A stretch of 64,000 bases of DNA from Streptomyces chartreusis NRRL 3882 (GCF_900236475.1 NZ_LT963352.1:1860001-1924000), one strand, 5' to 3'; numbered from the stretch's first letter, positions 1-9,866 are shown. The notes: generated by a model not told the origin, from the letters alone. A program made the numbers and translations.

Positions 1-1978
1 CGGCGCGGTGCGCGGCGAAGGAGTACTGGACGTGTCCGTTGCCCTGGCCGGTGCGCAGGTCGAAGGGCTCGGTCGGCCGGTGCCGCCACTCCTCCTCGAC
101 CTCGACGACCTCGTCCTCCAGGACGTCGGCCAGGTCGCCGAGGACCTCGCCGCCGTCGGTGACGACCTTGCCGCCCTCCAGCAGCAGTTCGGCCGTCGCC
201 CAGGCCGGGTGGTAGGAGCCGAACTTGCGGCGGCCGATCTCCAGCACCTTCTCGCGGACCAGCTCACAGGCGTTCTTCACGGCGCCACCGGTGACGTACG
301 TCTGCCGGGAGGCCGACGTCGAACCGGCGCTGCCCACCCGCGTGTCGGCCGGGTTGATGGTCACCTGCGTGACGCCCAGTTCGGTGCGGGCGATCTGCGC
401 GTGGACCGTGACACCGCCCTGGCCGACCTCGGCCATGGCCGTGTGGACGGTGACGACGGGCTCGCCGCCGACGACCTCCATCCGGACCTTCGCGGTCGAG
501 TAGTCGTCGAACCCCTCGGAGAAGCCCACGTTCTTGATGCCCACCGCGTAGCCGACACCGCGTACGACGCCTTCGCCGTGCGTGGTGTTGGACAGACCGC
601 CCGGCAGCTGCCGTACGTCGGCGCCCTCACTGGACTCCCACTGGCGCTCCGGTGGCATCGGCATCGCCTTGACGCGGCGCAGGAGTTCGGCGACCGGGGC
701 CGGCGAGTCGACCGGCTGCCCCGTCGGCATGATCGTGCCCTGCTCCATGGCGTTGAGCTGCCGGAACTCCACCGGATCCATGCCGAGTTCCTTCGCCAGC
801 TTGTCCATCTGCGCCTCGTAGGCGAAGCAGGCCTGGACCGCGCCGAAGCCGCGCATGGCGCCGCAGGGCGGGTTGTTGGTGTAGAGGGCGATGGCCTCGA
901 TGTCCACGTCGTCGATCACGTACGGGCCGACCGACAGGGAGGAGGCGTTGCCGACGACGGCCGGGGAGGCGGAGGCGTAGGCGCCGCCGTCCAGGACGAT
1001 CCGGCACTTCATGTGCGTGAGCTTGCCGTCCTTGGTGGCCCCGTGCTCGTAGTGGAGCTTGGCGGGGTGGCGGTGGACGTGCCCGAAGAAGGACTCGAAC
1101 CGGTTGTAGACGATCTTGACGGGCTTGCCCGTGCGCAGCGCCAGCAGGCAGGCGTGGATCTGCATCGACAGGTCCTCGCGGCCGCCGAACGCGCCGCCGA
1201 CGCCGGACAGCGTCATCCGCACCTTGTCCTCGGGCAGGCCGAGCACGGGCGCGATCTGGCGCAGGTCGCTGTGCAGCCACTGGGTGGCGATGTAGAGGTG
1301 GACGCCGCCGTCCTCCTCCGGCACGGCGAGGCCGGACTCGGGGCCGAGGAAGGCCTGGTCCTGCATGCCGAAGGTGTACTCGCCCTCGACGATCACGTCG
1401 GCCCGCTCGCGGGCCCGGGCCACGTCCCCGCGGACGATCGGCTGGCGGTGGACGATGTTCGGGTGCGGGACATGACCGGCGTGGTGGTCGTCGCGGTTCT
1501 CGTGGACGAGGATCGCGTCCGGCGCGGTCGCGGAGGCCTCGTCGGTGATGACGGGCAGCTCCCGGTAGTCCACCTTGATCTTCGCGGCGGCGCGGCGCGC
1601 GGTCTCCGGGTGGTCGGCGGCGACGATCGCGACCGGCTCGCCGTGGTGGCGGACCTTGCCGTGGGCGAGGACCGGGGTGTCCTGGATCTCCAGCCCGTAG
1701 TTCTTCACGTCGGTCGGCAGGTCGTCGTACGTCAGCACGGCGTGGACGCCCGGCAGGGCCAGGGCCTCGCTCGTGTCGATGGAGACGATCTCGGCGTGTG
1801 CCACGGTCGAGCGGAGGATCTGGCCCCACAGCATGTCCTCGTGCCACATGTCGGACGAGTACGCGAACTCACCGGTGACCTTGAGGACGCCGTCCGGGCG
1901 GAGCGTGGACTCGCCGATGCCGCCCTTGGTCTGCGAGCCCTGGGTGATCTTGGTGGGGGTTCCGTTGGGGGAAGACAT
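1..1978 (-). CDS. Xanthine dehydrogenase-type oxidoreductase, molybdopterin-binding large subunit (partial)
   Basis: Only the N-terminal ~659 residues are in the window; the gene runs off the left edge. It starts at an ATG (1978-1976) three bases after the stop of the iron-sulfur subunit, so it is the third gene of a three-gene operon. The N-terminal part matches the aldehyde oxidase/xanthine dehydrogenase hammerhead domain, and the molybdenum-cofactor signature VGGAFGGRED is clear, followed by a typical GAMRGFG loop. The known family role is oxidative hydroxylation of a purine or aldehyde with electrons passed to the 2Fe-2S and FAD subunits. The neighbouring PucR regulator favours xanthine/hypoxanthine as substrate, but this is inference; a CoxL-like aldehyde or CO dehydrogenase cannot be excluded from sequence alone. 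Confidence 0.9.
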   Translation of the reverse strand, partial: MSSPNGTPTKITQGSQTKGGIGESTLRPDGVLKVTGEFAYSSDMWHEDMLWGQILRSTVAHAEIVSIDTSEALALPGVHAVLTYDDLPTDVKNYGLEIQDTPVLAHGKVRHHGEPVAIVAADHPETARRAAAKIKVDYRELPVITDEASATAPDAILVHENRDDHHAGHVPHPNIVHRQPIVRGDVARARERADVIVEGEYTFGMQDQAFLGPESGLAVPEEDGGVHLYIATQWLHSDLRQIAPVLGLPEDKVRMTLSGVGGAFGGREDLSMQIHACLLALRTGKPVKIVYNRFESFFGHVHRHPAKLHYEHGATKDGKLTHMKCRIVLDGGAYASASPAVVGNASSLSVGPYVIDDVDIEAIALYTNNPPCGAMRGFGAVQACFAYEAQMDKLAKELGMDPVEFRQLNAMEQGTIMPTGQPVDSPAPVAELLRRVKAMPMPPERQWESSEGADVRQLPGGLSNTTHGEGVVRGVGYAVGIKNVGFSEGFDDYSTAKVRMEVVGGEPVVTVHTAMAEVGQGGVTVHAQIARTELGVTQVTINPADTRVGSAGSTSASRQTYVTGGAVKNACELVREKVLEIGRRKFGSYHPAWATAELLLEGGKVVTDGGEVLGDLADVLEDEVVEVEEEWRHRPTEPFDLRTGQGNGHVQYSFAAHRA

Positions 1979-1980
1979 GA

Positions 1981-2561
<581 letters not shown>

Positions 2562-2562
<1 letters not shown>

Positions 2563-3452
2563 TACGCAGCTCCCTCGGTGATGCGGCGCGCGCCGCGATA
2601 GGACTCCCAGGTCCAGGTCAGCGTGCGGCGGGCCATGACGCCGACCGCGTGGCGGCGGTAGCTCGCGGTGCCCCGGACGTCGTCGATCGGGTTGCAGGCG
2701 GCGGAGCACAGGTCCGCGAACTGCTTGGCGACGGAGGGGGTGATGATCTTCCCGTTGTCCCAGAAGCCGCCCTCCTCCAGGGCCGCGTTCAGGAACTCCT
2801 CGGCGGTCTTGGCCCGAACGGGTGTCGGAGCGGCCGAACCGATGCCGGTCCGCACGGTCCGCGTCCGCGGGTGCAGCGCGAGCCCGAAGGCGCACACGGC
2901 GATGACCATCGCGTTCCGGGTCCCCACCTTGGAGAACTGCTGCGGCCCGTCGGCCTTCCGCACGTGCACGGCCCGGATCAGCTCGTCCGGGGCCAGGGCG
3001 TTGCGCTTCACCCCCTTGTAGAACTCGTCGATCGGGATGCGACGCGCACCGCGCACCGACTCCACCTCCACCTCGGCACCCGCGGCGAGCAGGGCGGGGT
3101 GGGCGTCGCCGGCCGGGGAGGCGGTGCCGAGGTTGCCGCCGACGCCGCCGCGGTTGCGGATCTGCGGGGAGGCGACCGTGTGCGAGGCGAGGGCGAGCCC
3201 CGGCAGCTCGGCGCGGAGGTTCTCCATGATCCTCGTGTAGGGCACGGAGGCACCCAGCCGCACGCTCTCCTCGCCGACCTCCCACTCGGAGAGGTCGCCG
3301 ATGCGGTTCAGGTCCATGAGGTACTCGGGCCGGCGGTGGTCGAAGTTGATCTCGACCATCACGTCGGTGCCACCCGCAATCGGCACAGCGGTGGGATGCT
3401 CGGCTTTCGCGGCGAGCGCCTCCTCCCAGCTGGCGGGGCGAAGGAAGTCCAT
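2562..3452 (-). CDS. Xanthine dehydrogenase-type FAD-binding subunit
   Basis: First gene of the operon, 296 residues. The start is the ATG at 3452, which begins MDFLRPASWEEAL and has a purine-rich GAAGAAGAGAG stretch upstream; an upstream in-frame extension exists but looks non-coding. The FAD-binding motifs AGGTDVMVEI (about residues 30-40) and IRNRGGVGGNLGTASP (about 105-120) are those of the CoxM/XdhB family, followed by a CO dehydrogenase flavoprotein C-terminal domain. It passes electrons to NAD+ or another acceptor. The order FAD, 2Fe-2S, Mo-cofactor is common in actinobacterial xanthine dehydrogenase operons. Confidence 0.92.
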
Positions 3453-3829
3453 GACCGGCTCTCTTCTTCGTCTTCTCGTGGGGCGTGCAGATTGAGCCAA
3501 TCCGTGTGCGGCGGTCCCGGCTCGTTCATGTGCTGTTGACGCGTAGTGGACTCAGTACACAGGCCGGTGCTCCGGCGGGTCAGTCACGGAAACCATGAAG
3601 GAGTTGGCTGGCCAGGACGGGCATCTTGTAGATTCGTATGAACGGAGGCCATCAGAAACCTCCTCGTTTTCCTGTGGAAACGCGCGACACAGCCGCGTGA
3701 CCTGGGACACGGCCAGGACCGGTTCGGAGGGCGAGGGCCATCGCCCACCAGCCCACCGAACAACCGTTCATCCCTCTGCCCCACCAAGATTCACCATAGA
3801 TTTCGAGACAAAGAACGGCGGCGACGAGA
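3453..3829. other. Divergent intergenic region between xanthine dehydrogenase operon and PucR regulator
   Basis: This 377-base gap must hold the promoters of both transcription units. A TTGACG hexamer lies at 3536-3541 and a TTGGCT/TAGATT pair with a long 19-base spacer lies near 3601-3645 on the plus strand, but neither is a convincing promoter. No open frame with good coding character or strong ribosome binding site was seen. A PucR operator would be expected here but I could not identify an inverted repeat strong enough to name. Confidence 0.5.
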
Positions 3830-5503
3830 ATGCGGCTGCGCGCACTGCTGGACACCGACGCGCTGGGCCTCAAGCTGCTCGGCGGCGAGGACGAGCTGGA
3901 CCGCACCGTGCGCGGTGTGATGACCACCGACCTGCGCGATCCCAGCCGCTACCTCTCGGGCGGCGAGCTGGTGCTCACGGGCCTGGCCTGGCGCCGGGAC
4001 GCCGCGGACTCGGAACCGTTCGTGCGGATCCTGGTGCAGGAGGGGGTCACGGCCCTCGCTGCGGGCGAGGCCGAGCTCGGGGACGTACCGGACGACCTGG
4101 TCGAGGCCTGCGCCCGCCACCGCCTCCCGCTCTTCGCGGTGCACGAGTCGGTGGCGTTCGCGACGATCACCGAACACGTCGTACGGCAGGTCTCCGGTGA
4201 GCGAGCCGGCGACCTCGCGGCCGTGGTCGACCGCCACCGCCGGATGATGACGTCGGGCCCGGCGGGCGGCGGCCCGGACGTGGTCCTGGACCTCCTGGGC
4301 TCGGACCTGGACCTGCGCGCCTGGGTCCTCTCCCCCACCGGCCGCCTGATCGCGGGCCCGAAGACGTCGGGCCCCGCCCTCACCGCCGAGGCCTGCGGCC
4401 GACTGGCGGCGGAACACCTGGCCGCCACCCGCACGGGCCGCCGCGCCCCGCACCGCGTCCTCGTGGGCGGCGCGACCTACTCCCTCTTCCCCATCCGCTC
4501 GACGGGCCGCGCCCCGCAGACCGCCCGGGACGCCCGGGAGACGGTCCTGTCCGACTGGCTGCTGGCCGTCGAGGCGGACGCCGGGGACTGGGCGGAGGAG
4601 CGCCTCGACCTGCTGTACGGCGTCACCCAGCTGATCGCGGTCGAGCGCGACCGCCGCGACGCCGCCCGCACGGTCCGCCGCCGCCTCGCCCAGGAGGTCC
4701 TGGAACTGGTCCAGACGGGCGCGGCCCCCGCGGAGATCGCCGCCCGCCTCCGGGTGGCCGCCCCGGTCCTGCTGCCCGGCCTCGGCACCGCGCCGCACTG
4801 GCAGGTGGTCGTGGCCCGCGTCGACTGGGACGGCGCCGGTATCGAGGAGGGCCCGGTCGCCCAGGCCCTGCTGGAGGAGATCCTCGTCGACCCCCTGTCG
4901 GCGGGCCCGGAGCACTCCGACCGCATCGCGGTGGCCCACACGGGCGACGAGGCCGTCGCCCTCGTCCCGCTCCCCGCCGTCTCGACGGAGCACGACGGCT
5001 CCGAGACCGGCGTCCTCGCGGACGCGCTCCTGGAGTCCGTACGGGATCCCCTGACGGCCGGCCTGAGCGACGACGGCCGCCTCACACTCGGCGTCAGCGC
5101 GGCCGTGCACTCGGCGGAGGGCCTGCGCGGCGCACTGGAGGAGGCCCGCCACGCCCGCCGGGTGGCGGCCGCCCGCCCGGGCCGGGTCTGCGCGGCGGGC
5201 CACCAGGAACTGGCCTCCCACGTCCTCCTCCTGCCCTTCGTCCCGGACGACGTCCGCCGCGCCTTCACGGCCCGCCTGCTGGACCCGCTGCGCGACTACG
5301 ACCGCCGCCACCGCGCCGAACTGATCCCCACGCTGGAGGCGTTCCTCGACTGCGACGGCTCCTGGACCCGCTGCGCCACCCGTCTCCACCTCCACGTCAA
5401 CACACTGCGGTACCGGGTGGGGCGCATCGAGCAGTTGACGAGCCGTGACCTGTCACGCCTGGAGGACAAGCTGGACTTCTTCCTGGCGCTGCGGATGAGC
5501 TGA
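3830..5503 (+). CDS. PucR-family transcriptional regulator
   Basis: A 557-residue regulator. Residues ~5-125 form the PucR N-terminal domain (ALLDTDALGLKLLGG..., ending with the conserved LPLFAVHESVAFATITE), a GGDEF-like middle region follows, and the C-terminus carries the PucR/CdaR helix-turn-helix (LHLHVNTLRYRVGRIEQL near residues 520-540). The family controls purine catabolism in Bacillus and related operons in actinobacteria. It is transcribed away from the xanthine dehydrogenase-type operon across a 377-base gap, so control of that operon is the simplest inference. Translation starts at ATG 3830 after a GGCGGCGACGAG stretch. Confidence 0.9.
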   Translation: MRLRALLDTDALGLKLLGGEDELDRTVRGVMTTDLRDPSRYLSGGELVLTGLAWRRDAADSEPFVRILVQEGVTALAAGEAELGDVPDDLVEACARHRLPLFAVHESVAFATITEHVVRQVSGERAGDLAAVVDRHRRMMTSGPAGGGPDVVLDLLGSDLDLRAWVLSPTGRLIAGPKTSGPALTAEACGRLAAEHLAATRTGRRAPHRVLVGGATYSLFPIRSTGRAPQTARDARETVLSDWLLAVEADAGDWAEERLDLLYGVTQLIAVERDRRDAARTVRRRLAQEVLELVQTGAAPAEIAARLRVAAPVLLPGLGTAPHWQVVVARVDWDGAGIEEGPVAQALLEEILVDPLSAGPEHSDRIAVAHTGDEAVALVPLPAVSTEHDGSETGVLADALLESVRDPLTAGLSDDGRLTLGVSAAVHSAEGLRGALEEARHARRVAAARPGRVCAAGHQELASHVLLLPFVPDDVRRAFTARLLDPLRDYDRRHRAELIPTLEAFLDCDGSWTRCATRLHLHVNTLRYRVGRIEQLTSRDLSRLEDKLDFFLALRMS

Positions 5504-5507
5504 GACA

Positions 5508-5540
5508 CGGGGCGCCCCGGCCCGAACGCGGGACGCCCCG
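5508..5540 (+). terminator. Hairpin terminator after pucR-like gene
   Basis: Starting five bases after the PucR stop, CGGGGCG (5508-5514) pairs with CGCCCCG (5534-5540) and a nested CCCG/CGGG stem (5521-5524 with 5529-5532) sits inside. No U-run follows, which is common in Streptomyces terminators. Confidence 0.5.
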
Positions 5541-5652
5541 GAGTCCCACGACTTTGTGAAATCCTTCACCCACCCTCTTGGCCCGGCCCCGCGATTCGTG
5601 CTGAGATGCCGCCACCACTCAACAGCTCGATGGCGTGCTCGGGGAGGGCAAC

Positions 5653-6441
5653 GTGGCGCATTCCGCCATGTCTGGTAACGGAACGACCGCCGGTGACGAT
5701 CCCCTCCAGACCGCGGTATGGCGGCTGCGCTCACGCGCGTGCTGGGCCGACGCGGCCGCCCTGCTGCTACCGGACACCCCCGCGGCGGCGCTCCAACGCG
5801 CGTCGCTGCTGGTGGAACGGTGTCTGTACACGGAGCAGGGCTGGGAGGAGGCCGAGGACGCCCTGCGCACCGCGGAGGCGCTGGCCCACAGCGACGACGA
5901 GCGGGGCGCGGCCGCTTGTGAACGCGGGTACTTGGCCTACGCCGCGACGCTGCTCGCGGTGCGCGACCGGGCCGACGAGGCGCGGGCGGCGCTGGGGCGG
6001 GCCGCGGCGCTGATCCCTCCGGGGGCTCCGCAGCGGGCCCTGCTGGACTTCCGTCGCGGGCTGCTCGCGGAGAACCTGACGCGGTCACCGCAGGCGGCGC
6101 GGGCCGCGTATCGCCGTGCGCACGCGGGGGCGACGGCGCAGTCCGATCCGTTGCTGCTGTCCTTCACGTGGCGGCATCTGGCCGGACTCGCCTTGCGCGA
6201 CGGGGAGTTGGCGGAGGCGCGGCACGGGTTCGCCGAGTCGCTGCGGATCCGTGAGGAGCTGGGCTATCTCGTCGGTACGGCGCCGGCGCTGGTGTCGCTC
6301 GCCGACACGGAGACCGAGCCGGAGGCGGCCCGGCTGCGGGAGGAGGCCCGGCGGCTGTTCCGGTTGCTCGGGGGTGTGCCGACGTGGTTGGCACGGCAGT
6401 TGGCCCCGGTGCCACCGGCTGCGGGGGCCGCGACGGCTTGA
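5653..6441 (+). CDS. Tetratricopeptide-like repeat protein of unknown function
   Basis: A 262-residue cytoplasmic, Ala/Arg/Leu-rich helical protein. The GTG at 5653 is chosen because GGGGAGGG lies just upstream; an in-frame GTG at 5635 has no ribosome binding site. Helical pairs such as EEAEDALRTAEALAHSDD, RADEARAALGRAAAL and GELAEARHGFAESLRIREELG have TPR spacing, resembling the TPR arrays of LuxR/AfsR-type regulators, but no DNA-binding or ATPase domain is present. It stands alone between the PucR terminator and a convergent GntR gene. Role unknown. Confidence 0.8.
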   Translation: MAHSAMSGNGTTAGDDPLQTAVWRLRSRACWADAAALLLPDTPAAALQRASLLVERCLYTEQGWEEAEDALRTAEALAHSDDERGAAACERGYLAYAATLLAVRDRADEARAALGRAAALIPPGAPQRALLDFRRGLLAENLTRSPQAARAAYRRAHAGATAQSDPLLLSFTWRHLAGLALRDGELAEARHGFAESLRIREELGYLVGTAPALVSLADTETEPEAARLREEARRLFRLLGGVPTWLARQLAPVPPAAGAATA

Positions 6442-6626
6442 GGTGCCGATGGGCAACCCGGCGTCGTTGCCGGGGCCGGGTGGGTCCGCAGCCCGGCGGA
6501 GCGGGGTGCCGCTGCGCCCACCCGTGCCGCCCTTGGCAGCACGACTGCCCGCAGCTGGGGCGCAGCGGTCGGACACCCTCCGGCGCGGCCCCCACGCACA
6601 AGCCGGCCGCAGGCGCAGACGCGCGC

Positions 6627-7484
6627 TCAGCCGGCACCCGCGAAGTGCTCCCCCACCAGCGCCCGCACGACCTCGAGGTCCTGGGCGATCAACGCGTCCA
6701 GCAACGCCGTGTGTTCATGCGCGTCCGCCACCAGATCGGCCCGGCCCCGCATCCCCGGCCCGCTCCCCACCAGGGGCCACTGCGCCCGCCGGTGCAGGTC
6801 CTCCGCGATCTGGACCAGCTGCTCGTTCCCGGACAGGGACAGCACCGCCCGGTGGAACCCCCGGTCGGACTCCGCGTAGGTCGCGCGGCAGCCGGAGGAC
6901 GCCGCGCGGACCGTCGCCTCGGCGAGGGGACGCAGCTCGGCCCAGCGCTCCGCCGACACCGTCCGGGCCAGCCGCAGCATCACCGGCACCTCGATCAGCG
7001 CCCGCACCTCGGCCAGCTCCGCCAGTTCCCGCGCTCCCCGCTCGACCACCCGGAACCCACGGTTCGGCACGACCTCGACGGCACCCTCCAGGGCCAGCTG
7101 CTGCATGGCCTCCCGCACCGGCGTCGCCGAGACCCCGAACCGCTCGCCCAGCACCGGCGCCGAGTACACCTCCCCGGGCCTCAGCTCCCCGGCCACCAGC
7201 GCGGCCCGCAGCGCATCCACGATCTGCCCGCGCACCGAGGACCGCTGAACGACGGCCCGCCCCCGCAAAGCAGCCGGCGGGACCGGCTCACTGTGCGTGT
7301 GCTCACCTCGCACCACCTCGGCACCGGCTCCGGGCCTCACCCGACCCGCGTCCGCCACCCCGGGCTGCCGCGGCACCCGGACCTGGCCCTCCGGCACCTC
7401 CCCCCTCGGCACCCCCGCCCCGGCGGAGCCCTGCGCGCCCTGCTTCACGGCTCCTCCTCCGGACGTATCGGTACTTGGGGTCAT
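6627..7484 (-). CDS. GntR-family (FCD/FadR-type) transcriptional regulator
   Basis: The winged-helix segment (SSVRGQIVDALRAAL ... FGVSATPVREAMQQLALEG) is followed by an all-helical FCD ligand-binding domain containing the metal-ligand-like AESDRGFHRAV and the HEHTALLDALIAQD segment. FCD regulators usually respond to organic acids. The first ~80 residues are low-complexity and carry no domain; the true start may lie nearer residue 60, since the ATG at 7484 has no Shine-Dalgarno sequence. It is divergent from the FhuF-like gene. The regulated target is not evident from the neighbours. Confidence 0.85.
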   Translation of the reverse strand: MTPSTDTSGGGAVKQGAQGSAGAGVPRGEVPEGQVRVPRQPGVADAGRVRPGAGAEVVRGEHTHSEPVPPAALRGRAVVQRSSVRGQIVDALRAALVAGELRPGEVYSAPVLGERFGVSATPVREAMQQLALEGAVEVVPNRGFRVVERGARELAELAEVRALIEVPVMLRLARTVSAERWAELRPLAEATVRAASSGCRATYAESDRGFHRAVLSLSGNEQLVQIAEDLHRRAQWPLVGSGPGMRGRADLVADAHEHTALLDALIAQDLEVVRALVGEHFAGAG

Positions 7485-7513
7485 TACGGCGGGTTGTTAC
7501 TCGTCCGTCAAGC

Positions 7514-7541
7514 ACCATAAGCGCACCGGCCGCCAGTTCAA
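7514..7541 (-). promoter_or_regulatory. Candidate vegetative promoter for the GntR gene
   Basis: On the minus strand a TTGAAC hexamer (7541-7536) and a TATGGT hexamer (7519-7514) are separated by 16 bases, placing a transcript start about 20 bases upstream of the annotated GntR ATG. The match is moderate. Confidence 0.4.
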
Positions 7542-7558
7542 ATCCCAGCGATCTTCGG

Positions 7559-7577
7559 TAAGGTAAGCCTTACCTTC
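7559..7577 (+). promoter_or_regulatory. Iron box (DmdR/DtxR-type operator) upstream of fhuF-like gene
   Basis: A perfect 8-bp inverted repeat, AAGGTAAG (7560-7567) and CTTACCTT (7569-7576), with a one-base centre. Over 19 positions it agrees well with the DtxR/DmdR1 iron-box consensus (TTAGGTTAG-S-CTAACCTAA). It lies 28 bases upstream of the ATG of the ferric reductase-like gene, so iron repression of that gene is expected. Confidence 0.8.
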
Positions 7578-7604
7578 AAACGACCCACGTGGACCGGTGA
7601 TCAC

Positions 7605-8456
7605 ATGCCCCTGCCCCCTTCGGCCCTCTCCGGCGCGTACGCCCGTCTGGCCGAGGTCATCCCGGGGCTGGCCATCACCGAACTGACCGCCGCGGACGAG
7701 ACCCCCCAGGGCGGCAACTGGACCACCGCCGCCGCGCTCGCGGAAGCCGGCCCCGGCCTCGACGCCTTCCTGTCCTGGGACGACGCCCAGATCCGCCGGG
7801 ACTACGACCGCCAGGCACGGCCCGACGTGATCGCCAGCTTCGGCCTGCACCGGTACGCCTGGCCCGCCTGCCTCCTGATCACCGTCCCCTGGTTCCTGCA
7901 CCGCCGCGTACCCCGCTACCCGGTGACGCACGTCTCGTACGACCGCACCGCCCCCGCCCACCCCGTCGGCCACCTGGCCGTCCGCCCGGCCGGCTTCGCC
8001 TGCCTGCCCGGCGACGAGGCAGCCGCGCTGCCCGGCGCCCGGGTCGTCCCGGACGAGGAGGCGCTGCGGGCCGAGGTGCGGTCGGCGGTCGCGGAGCACC
8101 TGGAGCCGGTCCTGGCCGGTTTCGGACCCCGGATGCGGCGCCGCGGCCGGGCCCTGTGGGGTATGGCGACGGACGAGATCGTCGAGGGGCTCTGGTACGT
8201 CGCCCAGCTGCTCGGCGAGATCGAGGAGCGGCGCGCGATGCGCGAGCTGGAGCTGCTCCTGCCGGGCGCGACCAAGCCGTACGTGGGCACGGCGGCCTTC
8301 CGCGAGCTGACCGGCCCCGGCGGCGAGCCGCTGCGCACCCGGGACCGCGCGAGCTGCTGCATGTTCTACACCCTGCGCCCCGAGGACACCTGCGCCACCT
8401 GCCCGCGCACGTGTGACGCCGACCGGGTCACCAAGCTGCTGGCCACGGCCGGTTGA
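7605..8456 (+). CDS. FhuF-like (2Fe-2S) ferric siderophore reductase
   Basis: A 283-residue protein whose C-terminus holds the FhuF-type cysteine pattern, CC at ASCCMFYTL and C-x2-C at TCATCPRTC, giving C-C-x10-C-x2-C for an unusual 2Fe-2S cluster. The known role of FhuF/FchR proteins is reduction of ferric siderophores to release iron in the cytoplasm. The iron box just upstream supports this. The ATG at 7605 has only a weak GGTGA upstream. No siderophore biosynthesis or uptake gene is adjacent, so it is a stand-alone iron-regulated reductase. Confidence 0.87.
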   Translation: MPLPPSALSGAYARLAEVIPGLAITELTAADETPQGGNWTTAAALAEAGPGLDAFLSWDDAQIRRDYDRQARPDVIASFGLHRYAWPACLLITVPWFLHRRVPRYPVTHVSYDRTAPAHPVGHLAVRPAGFACLPGDEAAALPGARVVPDEEALRAEVRSAVAEHLEPVLAGFGPRMRRRGRALWGMATDEIVEGLWYVAQLLGEIEERRAMRELELLLPGATKPYVGTAAFRELTGPGGEPLRTRDRASCCMFYTLRPEDTCATCPRTCDADRVTKLLATAG

Positions 8457-8769
8457 GCAACCCCGGGCAGACACGGACGGAGCACCCCCGCCTCCCCGGT
8501 AAGATCATCACCGAACCGGCCACCCACATGCCCGCAGCCGATTCACAACTTCCTCACGTGTCACGGGAACTTTCCGGGGAACCACCCGTGCGGGTAGTCT
8601 TCTTCGAACTCAACTCTCGCCCCTCAAGCGGCAGTTCGAGCAGAATGTCGCCCTGGGCAATCCCTTGCACTTCCTTGGCGGCCTCTTGCCCCGAAACCCC
8701 CTGAGGGCCGGTGGGATTGGGCCACTATGGCGGGCGTTACGCCCTATCCCAATGCAAGGGACCACCCAG
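8457..8769. other. Intergenic region upstream of DUF2637 gene
   Basis: A 313-base gap with no plausible gene. A GGGTA sequence at 8592-8596 and a GGGCG-TTA-CGCCC inverted repeat near 8732-8744 are the only structured elements noticed. No clear terminator for the FhuF gene was seen. Confidence 0.4.
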
Positions 8770-9810
8770 ATGAGACTGACCGACATATCGCTGAACTGGC
8801 TGCTTCCGGGCGCCGTGCTTCTCCTGGGCATGCTGGCGGCGGTGGCGGTGCTCGCGCGCGGCAAGCGCTCCTCGGTCAAGGACACGAGCGCGGACGATTC
8901 CTGGGAGCGCAGCGAGGAGCGTCGCAGACGCAAGGAGGCCCTCTACGGCACCGTCTCCTACGTCCTTCTGTTCTGCTGCGCGGCCGTCGCCGCCGCGCTC
9001 TCCTTCCACGGCCTGGTCGGCTTCGGCGAGCAGAACCTCGGCCTCTCCGACGGCTGGCAGTACCTCGTCCCGTTCGGCCTGGACGGCGCGGCGATGTTCT
9101 GCTCCGTGCTCGCGGTGCGCGAGGCCAGCCACGGTGACGCGGCGCTCGGTTCGCGGATACTGGTATGGACGTTCGCGCTCGCCGCGGCCTGGTTCAACTG
9201 GGTGCACGCGCCCAGGGGCGTCGGCCACGACGGCGCCCCCCACTTCTTCGCCGGCATGTCCCTCTCGGCGGCGGTCCTCTTCGACCGTGCGCTGAAGCAG
9301 ACCCGCCGGGCCGCCCTGCGCGAGCAGGGCCTGGTGCCGCGCCCGCTGCCGCAGATCCGCATCGTGCGCTGGCTGCGGGCCCCCCGGGAGACGTACAAGG
9401 CCTGGTCGCTGATGCTTCTGGAGGGTGTGCGCAGCCTGGACGAGGCCGTCGACGAGGTGCGCGACGACAAGCGCAAGAAGGACGAGGCCCGGCAGCGGCG
9501 GCGCGACCAGCAGCGCGTGGAGCGCGCCCAGTTGAAGGCGATCAGCCGCGGTCACCGCGGCCACTTCGGCCGTGGTGGCGGCCGGCAGCTGGAGGTGCAG
9601 GTGGAGCGCGGCTCCTCGCAGGTCTCCGCGGAGCCTGCCATATCCGCGCCGGAACAACTGCCCGTCCGCTCGCGTCCCTCCCTTCAGCCCGTTCGTCACG
9701 GAGCTGACCCGGTGACCGTCGATCTCACCGCGGAGGACGACACGCAGGCTCTGCCGCGTCTCGACTCCCTGGAGCGCAAACTCAAGGACCTGGAGCAGCA
9801 GTTCGGCTGA
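8770..9810 (+). CDS. DUF2637 (SpdB-like) membrane protein
   Basis: A 346-residue protein. Hydrophobic segments lie at about residues 8-30, 58-84, 97-117, 127-145 and 157-172, followed by a long basic, coiled-coil-like cytoplasmic tail (DEVRDDKRKKDEARQRRRDQQ...) and a C-terminal LDSLERKLKDLEQQFG helix. This architecture is that of DUF2637 proteins, which occur on Streptomyces chromosomes and include plasmid-spread (SpdB) proteins. ATG 8770 is preferred over ATG 8752 because AAGGGA lies upstream at proper spacing. Function on the chromosome is unknown. Confidence 0.85.
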   Translation: MRLTDISLNWLLPGAVLLLGMLAAVAVLARGKRSSVKDTSADDSWERSEERRRRKEALYGTVSYVLLFCCAAVAAALSFHGLVGFGEQNLGLSDGWQYLVPFGLDGAAMFCSVLAVREASHGDAALGSRILVWTFALAAAWFNWVHAPRGVGHDGAPHFFAGMSLSAAVLFDRALKQTRRAALREQGLVPRPLPQIRIVRWLRAPRETYKAWSLMLLEGVRSLDEAVDEVRDDKRKKDEARQRRRDQQRVERAQLKAISRGHRGHFGRGGGRQLEVQVERGSSQVSAEPAISAPEQLPVRSRPSLQPVRHGADPVTVDLTAEDDTQALPRLDSLERKLKDLEQQFG

Positions 9811-9836
9811 CCGAGCCGCGCAGAGAAAGCGCCGGG

Positions 9837-9866
9837 AAGGGGCGTGGCCTGCGGGCCGCGCCCCTT
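9837..9866. terminator. Bidirectional hairpin terminator between convergent genes
   Basis: A 13-bp stem (9837-9849 with 9854-9866; AAGGGGCG... against ...CGCCCCTT) with one G-U pair and a TGCG tetraloop, followed by TTT. It sits between the convergent DUF2637 and ATPase genes and can serve both. Confidence 0.75.

Noticed and set aside
8565..8600. Possible ECF or SigB-type promoter elements (GGAAC, GGGTA) upstream of the DUF2637 gene
   Set aside because: Spacing and partner elements do not fit a consensus well enough to annotate.
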